Program-made: the position numbers and the translations under genes
In this document: positions 18,336 through 27,801 of the stretch, one piece after another
Numbering within the stretch: position 1 is the first letter of the stretch
Layout: the number at the start of each line of letters is the position of its first letter
Assembly: GCF_002953135.1 (NCBI RefSeq)
Contig: NZ_CP026372.1
Location: 3,997,001-4,061,000 of the forward strand
Reading direction: 5' to 3'
DNA from: Sphingobium sp. SCG-1
GTDB lineage: Bacteria; Pseudomonadota; Alphaproteobacteria; Sphingomonadales; Sphingomonadaceae
DNA length: 64,000 nucleotides
Notes under the pieces: generated by a model
What the model was told of the DNA's origin: nothing
What the model saw: the letters and a program-made list of their open reading frames with translations, nothing else
The model's database searches: none

Positions 18336-19634
18336 ATGGCTGAGGCAGAAGTGGCGCAAAGGGCGATGCGGAAAACGTCTTGGAGGATACTGCCGCTTCT
18401 CGGACTCGGATACCTCATCGCCTATATGGACCGGGTGAACATCAGTTTCGCCGCGTTGCAGATGAACGCCGATCTTGGCTTCAGTGCTACGGTTTATGGG
18501 CTGGGCGGCGGTTTGTTCTTCCTGAGCTATGCCCTTTTCGAAATTCCATCAAACATATTCCTGACTCGGTTCGGCGCGCGCCGATGGATCGCACGCATCA
18601 TGATCACTTGGGGGTTAGTGGCCACGGGCATGATGTTCGTGCAAACCCCACTTCAATTCTACATCATGCGCTTTCTGCTGGGCATGGCGGAGGCGGGGTT
18701 CCTTCCCGGTGTGTTGTTCTATTTGTCGAGCTGGTTTCCGAACCGATATCGCGGACGTGCGATCAGTCGTTTCTATGTCGCAGCCCCCGTGGCGGGTATG
18801 CTGATGGGCGTGTTCTCGGGCGGCTTGCTTTCGCTTGATGGCGCGCAAGGACTGCACGGTTGGCAGTGGCTGTTTCTGGTGCAAGGCCTGCCAGCGGTGT
18901 TGATCGCGTTTTTAGTCCTGCGTCTTCTGCCCGACTCGCCTGGTGTGGCCACTTGGCTCAGTGACGAAGAGCGATCCTGGATCGAGCGGGAGCTGGCACG
19001 CGAAGCGGAGGAAATCGGAGAACCGGCGCGGCACAACATCTTCGCCGCACTGGCCAACCCGACGGTATTGAGGCTCGGCTTCTTCGGGATGCTCACCGTC
19101 GGCGCCAGTATCGCCCTCACATTGTCCGCGCCGCAGCTTCTGCACGATGAGACCCAATTTGATCCTGTTTTGATCGGCTGGATCGTCAGTGCCGCCAATA
19201 CTCTTGGCGCTATCGCTATGCTCGTGTGCGGTGCCTGGTCGGATCGGCGTGGCGAGCGCTGGTCCATCATGCTCGGAAGCACGGCGATCCTCGTGTTGGC
19301 GTTCCTCGCTCTGTCCTTATCGATCGGTCAGATGCCCTTGCTAGTTGTTGCGACTTATATGGCATGCAAGGTCTTTCTTTCTTTCGTGTCCAGTTCTTCC
19401 GTGATGCTCTGGTCGGATATCCTCCACCCGCGGGTACGCGCGGTCAGTGTCGCAGCGATGAACACAATGTCGCAGGTCGGCGGCTTCGCTATGCCATTCG
19501 CATGGGGCGTCGCCAAAGACGCGACCGGCGATTTCCGCGTCGGCTTGATCGGGTTGGCTGTCGTGACGCTTGTTGCTTGGCTGATCGCCTATCAGGCCAG
19601 ATCCCGAAGTCGCGCACTTGAAGCATCACGTTAG
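18336..19634 (+). CDS. MFS transporter, anion:cation symporter (ACS) family
   Basis: Twelve-helix inner-membrane permease of 432 residues. The ACS-family pattern is clear: YMDRVNISFAALQMNADLGF in helix 1 and after, LFEIPSNIFLTRFGARRWIA, and MAEAGFLPGVLFYLSSWFP. Members import organic anions such as sugar acids, tartrate, nicotinate or peptides. The frame is open from 18255, but the ATG at 18336 follows GGGAGCAACG and aligns with family starts, so I use it. It diverges from the OCD operon over predicted HutC operators and converges on hutC (6-bp gap), so it is likely the uptake step for the compound processed by that operon or for urocanate/histidine itself. Confidence 0.85.
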   Translation: MAEAEVAQRAMRKTSWRILPLLGLGYLIAYMDRVNISFAALQMNADLGFSATVYGLGGGLFFLSYALFEIPSNIFLTRFGARRWIARIMITWGLVATGMMFVQTPLQFYIMRFLLGMAEAGFLPGVLFYLSSWFPNRYRGRAISRFYVAAPVAGMLMGVFSGGLLSLDGAQGLHGWQWLFLVQGLPAVLIAFLVLRLLPDSPGVATWLSDEERSWIERELAREAEEIGEPARHNIFAALANPTVLRLGFFGMLTVGASIALTLSAPQLLHDETQFDPVLIGWIVSAANTLGAIAMLVCGAWSDRRGERWSIMLGSTAILVLAFLALSLSIGQMPLLVVATYMACKVFLSFVSSSSVMLWSDILHPRVRAVSVAAMNTMSQVGGFAMPFAWGVAKDATGDFRVGLIGLAVVTLVAWLIAYQARSRSRALEASR

Positions 19635-19640
19635 TGATGC

Positions 19641-20369
19641 TCAGCGCACCGTCCGCGTGCGGAAATCATCATGACCGAACCTGGCAAAAAGATCGTATCG
19701 CGATCCATCGAAGATTTGCTGCACGCGTGTGACCGGGTCCGTGCCGCGCCACGTGCGCCGCTCGATCATGAGACAAGCCATTCCGGCCGGACTTTGCAGG
19801 CGTTCAGCGGTTTCCATATCCGCCTCCAGAGCCGCTATGCGTGTCTCGGCCTCTGTCCAGGGCACGTTTAGCAGGAGCCAACTGCCCGGCGGGTTCTGAT
19901 CGAAGGTCGCGTTTGCACTTTCAGGTACCGTCGCGAGACTGATTATCCGTCGCTCAAGGGCCAGCGGCTTGCCATTTGAGAAATGGACGCCATGCACTTC
20001 CAGCAGCCTGCCTGCGTTTGCCAGTTCCTGCTCTCCCGGGTCTGATTTTTGAGGTTGGCGGACGCGCCTAGACACGAGCTCCCAGCGATAAGCATGGCCG
20101 CGCGCCACAACCTCCTGGGCAAGGTCGGGAACATCGAGAACCATCGAATGGACGCGCGGCTTGGCGACGACCGTTCCATGTCGCTTGCGGCGTTCCACCA
20201 AGCCAGCCGTTGCAAGTGCCGAGACCGCCTTGTTCACGGTCATACGGGCGCATCCATAGATGCGCGTCAGTTCGTGCTCGATAGGAATATGATCGCCCGG
20301 GACTAACTCGCCGGAAAGAATCTTGGCTTCGATATCAGCGCGGATCTGCTCATGAAGAGGGACGGGCAA
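19641..20369 (-). CDS. hutC: HutC-type transcriptional repressor (GntR family)
   Basis: A 242-residue GntR/HutC regulator. The winged helix (LHEQIRADIEAKILSGELVP and IEHELTRIYGCARMTVNKAV) binds DNA, followed by a UTRA effector domain (HFSNGKPLALERRIISLATV to GTDPVTRVQQIFDGSRYDLF). In known systems urocanate releases HutC from TGTATA-type palindromes. No such palindrome occurs directly upstream of this gene, but five occur elsewhere in the window (18167, 18270, 26351, 27802, 43745). It sits about 150 bp downstream of hutD on the same strand and could be part of the same transcript or separately expressed. Confidence 0.88.
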   Translation of the reverse strand: MPVPLHEQIRADIEAKILSGELVPGDHIPIEHELTRIYGCARMTVNKAVSALATAGLVERRKRHGTVVAKPRVHSMVLDVPDLAQEVVARGHAYRWELVSRRVRQPQKSDPGEQELANAGRLLEVHGVHFSNGKPLALERRIISLATVPESANATFDQNPPGSWLLLNVPWTEAETRIAALEADMETAERLQSPAGMACLMIERRTWRGTDPVTRVQQIFDGSRYDLFARFGHDDFRTRTVR

Positions 20370-20525
20370 TCACCAAACCTTTCAAACGCACAACGGAGAT
20401 TTGATGGATCGCGTCTGCCTTGGCTGGCGTGTCCGTCCCGATGGGCGATCGATGATCGCTCATCTGTCTGCGGCAATCAACTGTCCGGCATGAATGAAAA
20501 GGCTAAAGATTGTGCAACCCGGTGA

Positions 20526-21074
20526 TTATTCCTCCCACAAGTCCACTCGCAGGAGTGAGAGATCGACGCTAAAGTTGTTACCTTGTCGCAGATGGGCGAC
20601 ATCATGAGGCGCAAGATCGACGCTTCGGGCCCCGATGGTCAACTGCGTCGGTTCACGCGCCACAAGCAGAACGTCCGCCGCCAAGTTATGAGCAACGCCT
20701 GAATGCCACCGGACGTCCGCCCTCCACCTGCGGTGCAGCATCAAATTGAACACGTAGACAGGTTGTAGTAGCGGCCAGCCCCACGCGGGATCATCACCGG
20801 CAAAGACGATCGGCGGTTCACCACTTCCCACAAGCCGCTCAGGCAAAGGTGGTGTGGCGAGAAGCAATTGCCCATCAAGAACACTCAACATGCGCACGAT
20901 GCCGAGAAAGGCAGAGAAAGAGCCGGGCTTCGAGATTTCGGCGATGCTCGCCCGCCATTTGAAGTCCTCGAGAGATGCGCCCGGCGGGAACACGGCCACT
21001 TGCCTGGTTAGGCCTCGCCCGTTCCTCCAAGGCGCGACGGGCTGATCGACAGCCCGCAGGATTCGCAGGTCCAT
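20526..21074 (-). CDS. hutD: HutD/Ves family protein
   Basis: A 182-residue cupin-fold protein with the HutD pattern PVAPWRNGRGLTRQVAVFP, FKWRASIAEISKPGSFSAF and RMLSVLDGQLLL. HutD is a conserved accessory of hut operons thought to limit or buffer pathway intermediates; its exact biochemical role is not settled. The frame extends upstream into hutU, but the ATG at 21074, two bases after the hutU stop, starts the recognisable domain (MDLRILRAVDQ). It is the last gene of the hutI-H-G-U-D cluster. Confidence 0.85.
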   Translation of the reverse strand: MDLRILRAVDQPVAPWRNGRGLTRQVAVFPPGASLEDFKWRASIAEISKPGSFSAFLGIVRMLSVLDGQLLLATPPLPERLVGSGEPPIVFAGDDPAWGWPLLQPVYVFNLMLHRRWRADVRWHSGVAHNLAADVLLVAREPTQLTIGARSVDLAPHDVAHLRQGNNFSVDLSLLRVDLWEE

Positions 21075-21076
21075 GA

Positions 21077-22741
21077 CTATAGGATGGCAGGAAGATCGAG
21101 CCCTTTGTTGCGCGCGCAGTCGAGCGCGACCTCGTACCCTGCATCGGCATGGCGCATAACGCCGGTGGCGGGATCGTTCCAAAGCACGCGTTCGAGGCGC
21201 TTTGCGGCTTCCGGCGTGCCGTCGGCGACGATCACCATGCCCGAATGCTGCGAGTAGCCCATGCCGACACCGCCGCCATGATGCATTGAGACCCATGTCG
21301 CGCCAGATGCAGTGTTGAGAAGCGCATTCAGCAGGGGCCAGTCGGACACCGCGTCGGATCCGTCTCGCATCGCTTCGGTCTCTCGGTTGGGGCTGGCAAC
21401 CGAACCGCTGTCGAGGTGATCGCGGCCGATAACGACCGGCGCCTTGAGTTCGCCGCTCGCCACCATATCGTTGAAGGCGACGCCGAGACGATGGCGATCG
21501 CCCAGGCCAACCCAGCAGATGCGCGCAGGCAATCCCTGAAACCTGATCTTTTCCCGCGCCATATCGAGCCAGCGATGGAGATGGGCATCGTCAGGCAACA
21601 GCTCCTTCACCTTCGCGTCGGTTTTATAGATGTCCTCGGGATCGCCGGAGAGAGCCGCCCAGCGGAACGGGCCGATGCCGCGGCAAAAGAGCGGGCGGAT
21701 ATAGGCGGGTACGAAACCAGGGAAGTCGAAGGCGTTTGTCACTCCCTCGTCCTTGGCGACCTGACGAATGTTGTTGCCGTAATCGACGGTAGTCACGCCG
21801 GCTGCCTGGAAATCCAGCATTGCGCGGACATGGGCGGCCATCGAAGTTTTCGCGGCCGCAGCCACCTCAGCGGGATTGTGCTCACGCCGCTCGAGCCATT
21901 CGGCAACCGTCCAACCCGCCGGCAAATAGCCGTTGACGGGATCATGTGCAGATGTCTGGTCCGTCAGAAGATCGGGGCGGACGCCACGTGCGTAAAGCTC
22001 CGGCAGGACTTCGGCCGCGTTGCCGAGCAGCCCGACGGAAACGGCCTTTTTTACCGCACAACTTTCCTTGATGATCGCTATGGCTTCGTCGATCGTCTCT
22101 GCGAAGCGATCGAGATAACCAGTGCGCAGACGCATCTCTATCCGGCTCGGTTGGCATTCGATCGCCAGGCAGGAAGCTCCCGCCATGACCGCAGCAAGCG
22201 GTTGGGCACCGCCCATACCGCCGAGGCCCGCAGTCAACAGCCAGCGGCCCGAAAGATCGCCACCGTAATGTTGCCGACCCATTTCGACAAAGGTTTCATA
22301 GGTGCCCTGTACGATGCCCTGGCTGCCGATGTAGATCCAGGAGCCGGCGGTCATCTGACCGTACATCGCAAGCCCCTTGCGATCGAGCTCGTTGAAATGT
22401 TCCCAGTCGGCCCATTTAGGCACGAGGTTAGAGTTGGCAATAAGCACGCGGGGGGCGTCGCTGTGCGTTCGAAACACTCCGACCGGCTTTCCTGATTGAA
22501 CGAGCAAGGTCTGATCGTCTTCCAGTCGACGCAGCGTCTCTACAATCAGATCGTAGCTCTTCCAATCGCGCGCCGCCCGGCCGATGCCGCCATAGACGAC
22601 CAACTCTTCCGGGCGCTCGGCCACATCAGGGTGGAGATTGTTCATCAGCATGCGCAATGGGGCTTCGGTGAGCCAGCTTCGCGCCGTGCGTTCGGCACCC
22701 GTCGCAGGCCTGATCACACGGCTATTGTCAATGCGCGTCAT
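21077..22741 (-). CDS. hutU: Urocanate hydratase (urocanase)
   Basis: Converts urocanate to 4-imidazolone-5-propanoate using tightly bound NAD+. The 554 residues match the family length. Visible family blocks include RPEELVVYGGIGRAARDWKS, SGKPVGVFRTHSDAPRVLIA, GRWLLTAGLGGMGGAQPLA (NAD-binding), LTDQTSAHDPVNGYLPAGW, and HHGGGVGMGYSQHSGMV near the C-terminus. The frame is open to 22783, but the ATG at 22741 has AAGGACGAG upstream and matches the family N-terminus. It follows hutG by 22 bp and is followed by hutD after 2 bp, so translation is likely coupled. Confidence 0.97.
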   Translation of the reverse strand: MTRIDNSRVIRPATGAERTARSWLTEAPLRMLMNNLHPDVAERPEELVVYGGIGRAARDWKSYDLIVETLRRLEDDQTLLVQSGKPVGVFRTHSDAPRVLIANSNLVPKWADWEHFNELDRKGLAMYGQMTAGSWIYIGSQGIVQGTYETFVEMGRQHYGGDLSGRWLLTAGLGGMGGAQPLAAVMAGASCLAIECQPSRIEMRLRTGYLDRFAETIDEAIAIIKESCAVKKAVSVGLLGNAAEVLPELYARGVRPDLLTDQTSAHDPVNGYLPAGWTVAEWLERREHNPAEVAAAAKTSMAAHVRAMLDFQAAGVTTVDYGNNIRQVAKDEGVTNAFDFPGFVPAYIRPLFCRGIGPFRWAALSGDPEDIYKTDAKVKELLPDDAHLHRWLDMAREKIRFQGLPARICWVGLGDRHRLGVAFNDMVASGELKAPVVIGRDHLDSGSVASPNRETEAMRDGSDAVSDWPLLNALLNTASGATWVSMHHGGGVGMGYSQHSGMVIVADGTPEAAKRLERVLWNDPATGVMRHADAGYEVALDCARNKGLDLPAIL

Positions 22742-22763
22742 GGAAAGCTCGTCCTTGTTGAAG

Positions 22764-23567
22764 TTAGTGTATGGCGAAGGCAAGACATGCCTTCAGTATG
22801 TCGGAAAGAATGAGTTGGAGCGGGGATGCCCGATCCGGGTCGAAGCGAGGTGGCCAGTTGGTCTCATCGATCGAGCTTGCCTCATCGAGATAGCCGCGGA
22901 TCGCCAGTTCCATCTGTACGGCATGAATTCCCGCAGCGGGCCGGCCATAATTGCGCGTAGTCCAGCCTCCCTTGAAACGGCCGTTCAGCACAAAGCTTTG
23001 TCCGCGTGCGTGGCAGATATCAACGATTGCGGTGGACAGCGCCTGGTCGCAGGTCACTCCGTTGTTGGTGCCAATGTTGAATTGCGGCAGCTCGCTTGCG
23101 AACAGGCGGGGAATACGGCTGCGGATTGAGTGGGCGTCGTATAGGACCACGCGAGAATGGATGCCGCGTAGGCGCGTGATTTCCGCTTCCAGGCGCGCGT
23201 GATAAGGATCGAACCAAGCTGCGCGCCGTCGGGCGATCTCCCCCTCGCTGGGTTCAGCCAAGCGATAAAGCGGTTTGCCGTCGAAGGTGGTGACCGGACA
23301 CAAACCGGTGGTCGCCTGGCCGGGGTAAAGCGAAGCGCCCGAAGGATCGCGATTGACGTCGATGACGCTACGCGAAACATTAGTTCGCAAGATCGTGGCA
23401 CCTAATTCCGCAGCAAACGCATAGAGTTCGTCTATCCACCAATCAGTGTCGTGACGCGCCAGCCAAGACGAGACGAACTGGCCGGCAACGTCCTGCAGGT
23501 TAGTTCCTGCATGCGGGATGGCGATGATGAGCGGCGCCTGCCCCTGCGCTACCTGCAGCCAGTTCAT
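22764..23567 (-). CDS. hutG: N-formylglutamate amidohydrolase
   Basis: A 267-residue hydrolase for the last step of the five-step histidine pathway, releasing glutamate and formate from N-formyl-L-glutamate. Family blocks are LIIAIPHAGTNL, RHDTDWWIDELYAFA, NVSRSVIDVNRDPSG, VLYDAHSIRSRIPRLFAS and FKGGWTTRNYGRP. Its start overlaps the hutH stop by 4 bases (ATGA), showing tight operon coupling. Its presence with hutF means formiminoglutamate is handled by deimination plus deformylation rather than by direct formimino hydrolysis. Confidence 0.95.
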   Translation of the reverse strand: MNWLQVAQGQAPLIIAIPHAGTNLQDVAGQFVSSWLARHDTDWWIDELYAFAAELGATILRTNVSRSVIDVNRDPSGASLYPGQATTGLCPVTTFDGKPLYRLAEPSEGEIARRRAAWFDPYHARLEAEITRLRGIHSRVVLYDAHSIRSRIPRLFASELPQFNIGTNNGVTCDQALSTAIVDICHARGQSFVLNGRFKGGWTTRNYGRPAAGIHAVQMELAIRGYLDEASSIDETNWPPRFDPDRASPLQLILSDILKACLAFAIH

Positions 23568-25102
23568 TCGATCGCGCTCGGCAAGATCAACCCAGCCGCA
23601 CGAACGATATTCCCTGATCGGACTAATGCGTTGGCGACTTCCATATCAGGATGGAAGTATCGGTCGTCCTCCAGCGCCGGGACGGCAGTCCGTAGCTTGG
23701 TGCGGGTGTTTTCCAAGGCTTCGGAGGATTTAAGCGGGCGGTGAAACTCGCAGCCTTGTCCAGCGGCGAGCAACTCGATGCCGACGACCGCCTCGGCATT
23801 GGCCGCCATTTCAAGCAGGCGGCGCGCGCCATGAGCCGCCATCGAGACATGATCCTCCTGGTTGGCGGAGGTTGGAATGGAGTCGACGCTGGCCGGATAG
23901 GCGCGTTGCTTGTTCTCACTAACCAGTGCGGCGGCGGTGACCTGAGGGATCATGAAGCCTGAATTGAGACCTGGCAGGGGAGTCAGGAAAGCTGGCAATC
24001 CTGACAGTGCGGGATCGACCAGCATGGCGACGCGCCGCTCGGAGATCGACCCGATTTCACAGATCGCCATTGCGATCATGTCGGCAGCGAACGCCACCGG
24101 CTCGGCGTGGAAGTTGCCGCCCGACAGAGCCTCGTCGGTATCGGGGAAGATCAGTGGATTATCGGATACTCCGTTGGCCTCCGTTTCGAGCATCCGGGCT
24201 GCGGCTCGAAGCACGTCCAGCGCGGCTCCCATCACCTGAGGTTGGCAGCGTAGGCAATAAGGGTCCTGCACGCGCGGATCGTCGGCCGTCTCGCGATGCG
24301 AGGCACGGATTTCCGATCCGGACATGAGCTGCCGTAACGCTTCACCCACCGCGATCTGTCCAGGATGACGGCGAAGCTGATGGATTCGCGGATCAAACGG
24401 CGCGTCGGTGCCCTTCGCGGCCTCGGTGGAGAGCGCGCCTGTGACCAGGGCGGTGCGGAAGACGTTATCGGCAGCGAAGAGGCCCGCGAGGGCATTCGCC
24501 GTTGAGAACTGCGTGCCATTCAGCAGCGCGAGTCCTTCCTTGGGACCAAGCTCGATCGGCATAAGACCCGCTTCCGCTAGCGCGGCTTCCGCGGGGTGAG
24601 CTTGGCCGCCGACGAGAATGTGACCCACCCCCATCATGGTTGCTGCCATGTGGGCAAGAGGAGCCAAATCGCCACTGGCGCCCACCGAGCCCTGCGCGGG
24701 CACCAGCGGCGTGAGACCCTGCGAGAGCATCGCTTCCAACATAGTAACGGTGGCGAGTCGCACGCCGGACGCGCCTTGGCCGAGGCTGGCGAGCTTCAGC
24801 GCCATCATCAGACGCACGATTGGCACGGGAGAAGGTGTGCCGGTTCCTGCCGCATGGCTTAACACGATGTTGCGCTGTAGTTGCGCTAGATCGCTGTCGC
24901 CGATCCGGACATTGGCGAGTTTTCCGAAGCCGGTATTGATCCCATATACCGGATCGCCCTTGGCAAGGATGCGGCTAACGGCCTCGGCGCTGGCGGCGAT
25001 GCGGGGCGTGCATTCCGCATCAAGCTGCACGGATGCGCCTTCATATACAGCCTTCCACTGCGCCAAAGTAACGGCGGCCGGGGTGAGAACGATTTCGGTC
25101 AT
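23564..25102 (-). CDS. hutH: Histidine ammonia-lyase
   Basis: Converts L-histidine to trans-urocanate and ammonia, the entry to the pathway. The 512 residues fit the family. The MIO cofactor precursor Ala-Ser-Gly lies in GSVGASGDLAPLAHMAATMM, and GINTGFGKLANV, LLNGTQFSTANALAG, DNPLIFPDTDEALSGGNFHA and NQEDHVSMAAHGAR are all present. The start codon overlaps the hutI stop by 4 bases and its stop overlaps the hutG start, so hutI-H-G is a single coupled transcript. Confidence 0.97.
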   Translation of the reverse strand: MTEIVLTPAAVTLAQWKAVYEGASVQLDAECTPRIAASAEAVSRILAKGDPVYGINTGFGKLANVRIGDSDLAQLQRNIVLSHAAGTGTPSPVPIVRLMMALKLASLGQGASGVRLATVTMLEAMLSQGLTPLVPAQGSVGASGDLAPLAHMAATMMGVGHILVGGQAHPAEAALAEAGLMPIELGPKEGLALLNGTQFSTANALAGLFAADNVFRTALVTGALSTEAAKGTDAPFDPRIHQLRRHPGQIAVGEALRQLMSGSEIRASHRETADDPRVQDPYCLRCQPQVMGAALDVLRAAARMLETEANGVSDNPLIFPDTDEALSGGNFHAEPVAFAADMIAMAICEIGSISERRVAMLVDPALSGLPAFLTPLPGLNSGFMIPQVTAAALVSENKQRAYPASVDSIPTSANQEDHVSMAAHGARRLLEMAANAEAVVGIELLAAGQGCEFHRPLKSSEALENTRTKLRTAVPALEDDRYFHPDMEVANALVRSGNIVRAAGLILPSAIE

Positions 25103-26298
25103 TGGTCACTCCACACACGCACATGGAGAGGGTTGATCCCCATGCGGTAAACTAGCTCGGCAGGGCTTTCGATGTTCCAGATCGCCAGATCGCAGCGCTT
25201 GCCCGTTTCCAGCGTGCCAATCTCATCGAGGCGGCCTAGTGCGCGCGCTGCGTTGCGGGTGACGCCGGCCAGGCATTCCTCGACGGTGAGCCGGAACAGG
25301 GTTGCTCCCATATTCATTGCCAGAAGCAAGGAGGTGAGAGGCGACGTGCCGGGATTGCAGTCCGTAGCGATCGCGATCGGCACGCCAGCTGCACGCAGTG
25401 CTGCGACTGGCGGTTTACGAGTCTCACGTGTGAAATAGAAGGCGCCCGGCAGGAGCGTCGCGACGGTTCCCGATCGTTTCATTGCCGCCACCCCGGCGTC
25501 GTCGAGGAACTCCAAGTGATCTGCCGAAAGTGCCCCGAAATCGGCCGCCAACTCCGCCCCGCCTAGATTGGAAAGCTGTTCGGCATGAAGTTTGACTGCC
25601 AAGCCGTGCCGCTTAGCTGCCTCCAGCACGTTCCGGGTCTGCTCGCGGGAAAAACCGATTCCTTCGCAAAAGGCGTCGACGGAATCGGCAAGCCTGAGAT
25701 CCGCGATCTGGGGTAGCCAATGGTCGCAAATCTGCGCGATATAGGCGTCCGCGTTGCCGGCAAATTCAGGAGGCAACGCATGAGCGCCGAGGAACGTCGT
25801 CGCCACCTTCACGCGCCGCTCGTTTGAAAGGCGAGCCGCAGCGCGTAGCATTCGGATTTCCGTATCGAATGTCAGTCCGTAGCCCGACTTGATCTCGACG
25901 GTGGTCACGCCTTCGGCTATCAAGGCGTCTAGCCGCGGCAGCGCCTGAGAAACCAACTCGTCCTCGCTCGCTATGCGGGTAGCCTGCATGGTGGACAGGA
26001 TTCCGCCGCCCGCCCGCGCGATATCTTCATAGGAAGCGCCTTCTAGACGCAGTTCGAATTCACGCGCGCGATTGCCTGCATGTACCAGATGAGTGTGACA
26101 ATCGATGAGCCCTGGCGTGATCCAGCGCCCGTCACAATCGACAATCTCCTGCGCGTCTAGGAGAGGCGCATCCTGCGCAGCGCCAGCATACAGGATGCGC
26201 CCGCCCCGCTCTGCGATCAGCCCGTGCTCGACAATGGCATGACCGGCTTGAGCAAATGTGGCGAGCCTTGCTCCCTTCCAGATCCTGTTGCAATCCAA
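25099..26298 (-). CDS. hutI: Imidazolonepropionase
   Basis: Metal-dependent amidohydrolase of 399 residues that opens 4-imidazolone-5-propanoate to N-formimino-L-glutamate. Visible blocks are GLIDCHTHLVHAGNRAREF (first metal-binding HxH), GVTTVEIKSGYGL, TTFLGAHALPPEF, HAEQLSNLGGAELAA, SADHLEFLDDAG and IATDCNPGTSP. It is the first gene of the minus-strand hut operon, divergent from hutF, with one predicted HutC operator in the 84-bp intergenic region. Confidence 0.97.
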   Translation of the reverse strand: MDCNRIWKGARLATFAQAGHAIVEHGLIAERGGRILYAGAAQDAPLLDAQEIVDCDGRWITPGLIDCHTHLVHAGNRAREFELRLEGASYEDIARAGGGILSTMQATRIASEDELVSQALPRLDALIAEGVTTVEIKSGYGLTFDTEIRMLRAAARLSNERRVKVATTFLGAHALPPEFAGNADAYIAQICDHWLPQIADLRLADSVDAFCEGIGFSREQTRNVLEAAKRHGLAVKLHAEQLSNLGGAELAADFGALSADHLEFLDDAGVAAMKRSGTVATLLPGAFYFTRETRKPPVAALRAAGVPIAIATDCNPGTSPLTSLLLAMNMGATLFRLTVEECLAGVTRNAARALGRLDEIGTLETGKRCDLAIWNIESPAELVYRMGINPLHVRVWSDQ

Positions 26299-26350
26299 GC
26301 GAACCGATCCCCAACTCCCGCGGCAACCGCGATTGCATATGAACTACATT

Positions 26351-26362
26351 ATGTATAGACAT
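26351..26362. promoter_or_regulatory. Predicted HutC operator (site 3, hutI/hutF)
   Basis: ATGTATAGACAT, 53 bp upstream of hutI and 20 bp upstream of hutF. The short spacing to hutF means bound repressor would cover its transcription start. This is the anchor site, because both flanking genes belong to the established hut pathway. Confidence 0.75.
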
Positions 26363-26382
26363 ATTGCAATCAGGAGTTGTCG

Positions 26383-27762
26383 ATGAAACGCGATTTGTCT
26401 GGACAGGGGCCGTCCATTTTTTTTCGAAGAGCGCTTTTGCCAGACGGGTGGGCGAACAAAGTCCGCATATTGGTGCGTTCAGGTCAGATTGAGGATGTTC
26501 AAATCGGTGTTGAAGCCGAGAGAACGGATGAGCGCCACGATTGTGGACTGCCCGGCGTACCCAATCTGCATAGCCATGCCTTCCAGCGTGCCATGGCCGG
26601 ACTTGCGGAGCGAAGCGGCGCGACAACCGACGATTTTTGGACCTGGCGCGATCTCATGTACCGGTCACTCGATCGGCTTACGCCGGACATGCTGCGGGCC
26701 ATCGCTGCACTTGCCTATGTCGAGATGCTGGAGAGCGGCTTCACACGTGTCGGCGAATTCCATTATGTGCATCACGACCCACATGGCCGCGCCTATGATG
26801 ATCTAGGTGAAATGAGCGGTGCCATCGCTGCGGCTGCCGCGCAGAGCGGTATCGGACTCACTCTTCTGCCCGTGCTCTATTCCCACGGCGGTTTCGGAGC
26901 GCAGGCGCCGAATCGCGGGCAACGCCGCTTCATTACTGATCTTGACGGATATGAGCGGCTGCTCGTTGCTGCGGAACGGGTTGTTCGAGACCTCCCCGAC
27001 GCGCTTGTGAGCATCGCGCCGCACAGCCTGCGGGCGGTATCGCCCGAACAGCTTTCTGCCCTTCCGCAGATTGCACGGGACCGTCAGATCCACATCCATA
27101 TCGCGGAGCAGGTCAAGGAAGTCGATGCGTGCCTCGCCTGGTCAGGCCAGCGGCCGGTCGAATGGCTGCTTGGACACGTCCCAGTCGATCACCGCTGGTG
27201 CCTGGTCCACGCCACCCATCTGACCGCTAACGAGATGCACGCGTTGGTGCAAAGCGGCGCGACAGTTGGCCTTTGTCCAATTACCGAAGCCAACCTTGGC
27301 GATGGCTTGTTCCCTGTGGAGGCTTATCAGGCAGCTGGTGGATCCTTTGGCATCGGGTCGGATTCCAACGTTCTGATCGACGCGTCCGAGGAATTGCGAT
27401 TGCTCGAATATGGCCAACGCCTGTCGAGACATGGCCGGAACATTCTCGCCGGGGGATCAGCGCGATCCACCGGCAGATCGATCTTCGACGCGGCCGTGGC
27501 TGGCGGAGGAAATGCGCTCGGCGTCGCTTCAGGGCTGAGGATCGGCGCCGCAGCCGACATCATCAGCCTGAATGAAAAGCACGTCTCTCTTGCAGGAAAG
27601 ACCAACGAATCATTAATTGACGCCTTCATCTTCGCGGGCGGCAAGGCCGCTATCGACTGTGTGTGGCGATATGGCGACAAGCTTGTCGAGAATGGCCGCC
27701 ATCGGCTGCGGCACCAAATTGCCTGCTTTTATATAAAAACACTGGAGAAGCTGTTTAACTAA
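26383..27762 (+). CDS. hutF: Formimidoylglutamate deiminase
   Basis: Amidohydrolase-superfamily enzyme of 459 residues that converts N-formimino-L-glutamate to N-formyl-L-glutamate and ammonia, feeding HutG. Motifs: PGVPNLHSHAFQRAMAGLAE (metal-binding HxH), SGFTRVGEFHYVHHDPHG, HIHIAEQVKEVDACL, HATHLTANEMHAL and GIGSDSNVLIDASEELR. The start at 26383 follows AGGAG with good spacing; a TTG two codons earlier is less likely. It diverges from hutI over one operator and is followed, after a second operator, by the PhyH gene. Confidence 0.95.
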   Translation: MKRDLSGQGPSIFFRRALLPDGWANKVRILVRSGQIEDVQIGVEAERTDERHDCGLPGVPNLHSHAFQRAMAGLAERSGATTDDFWTWRDLMYRSLDRLTPDMLRAIAALAYVEMLESGFTRVGEFHYVHHDPHGRAYDDLGEMSGAIAAAAAQSGIGLTLLPVLYSHGGFGAQAPNRGQRRFITDLDGYERLLVAAERVVRDLPDALVSIAPHSLRAVSPEQLSALPQIARDRQIHIHIAEQVKEVDACLAWSGQRPVEWLLGHVPVDHRWCLVHATHLTANEMHALVQSGATVGLCPITEANLGDGLFPVEAYQAAGGSFGIGSDSNVLIDASEELRLLEYGQRLSRHGRNILAGGSARSTGRSIFDAAVAGGGNALGVASGLRIGAAADIISLNEKHVSLAGKTNESLIDAFIFAGGKAAIDCVWRYGDKLVENGRHRLRHQIACFYIKTLEKLFN

Positions 27763-27801
27763 CAGCCATTTCCGACCCATCGGATCTGCAACATTGTTAA
27801 T

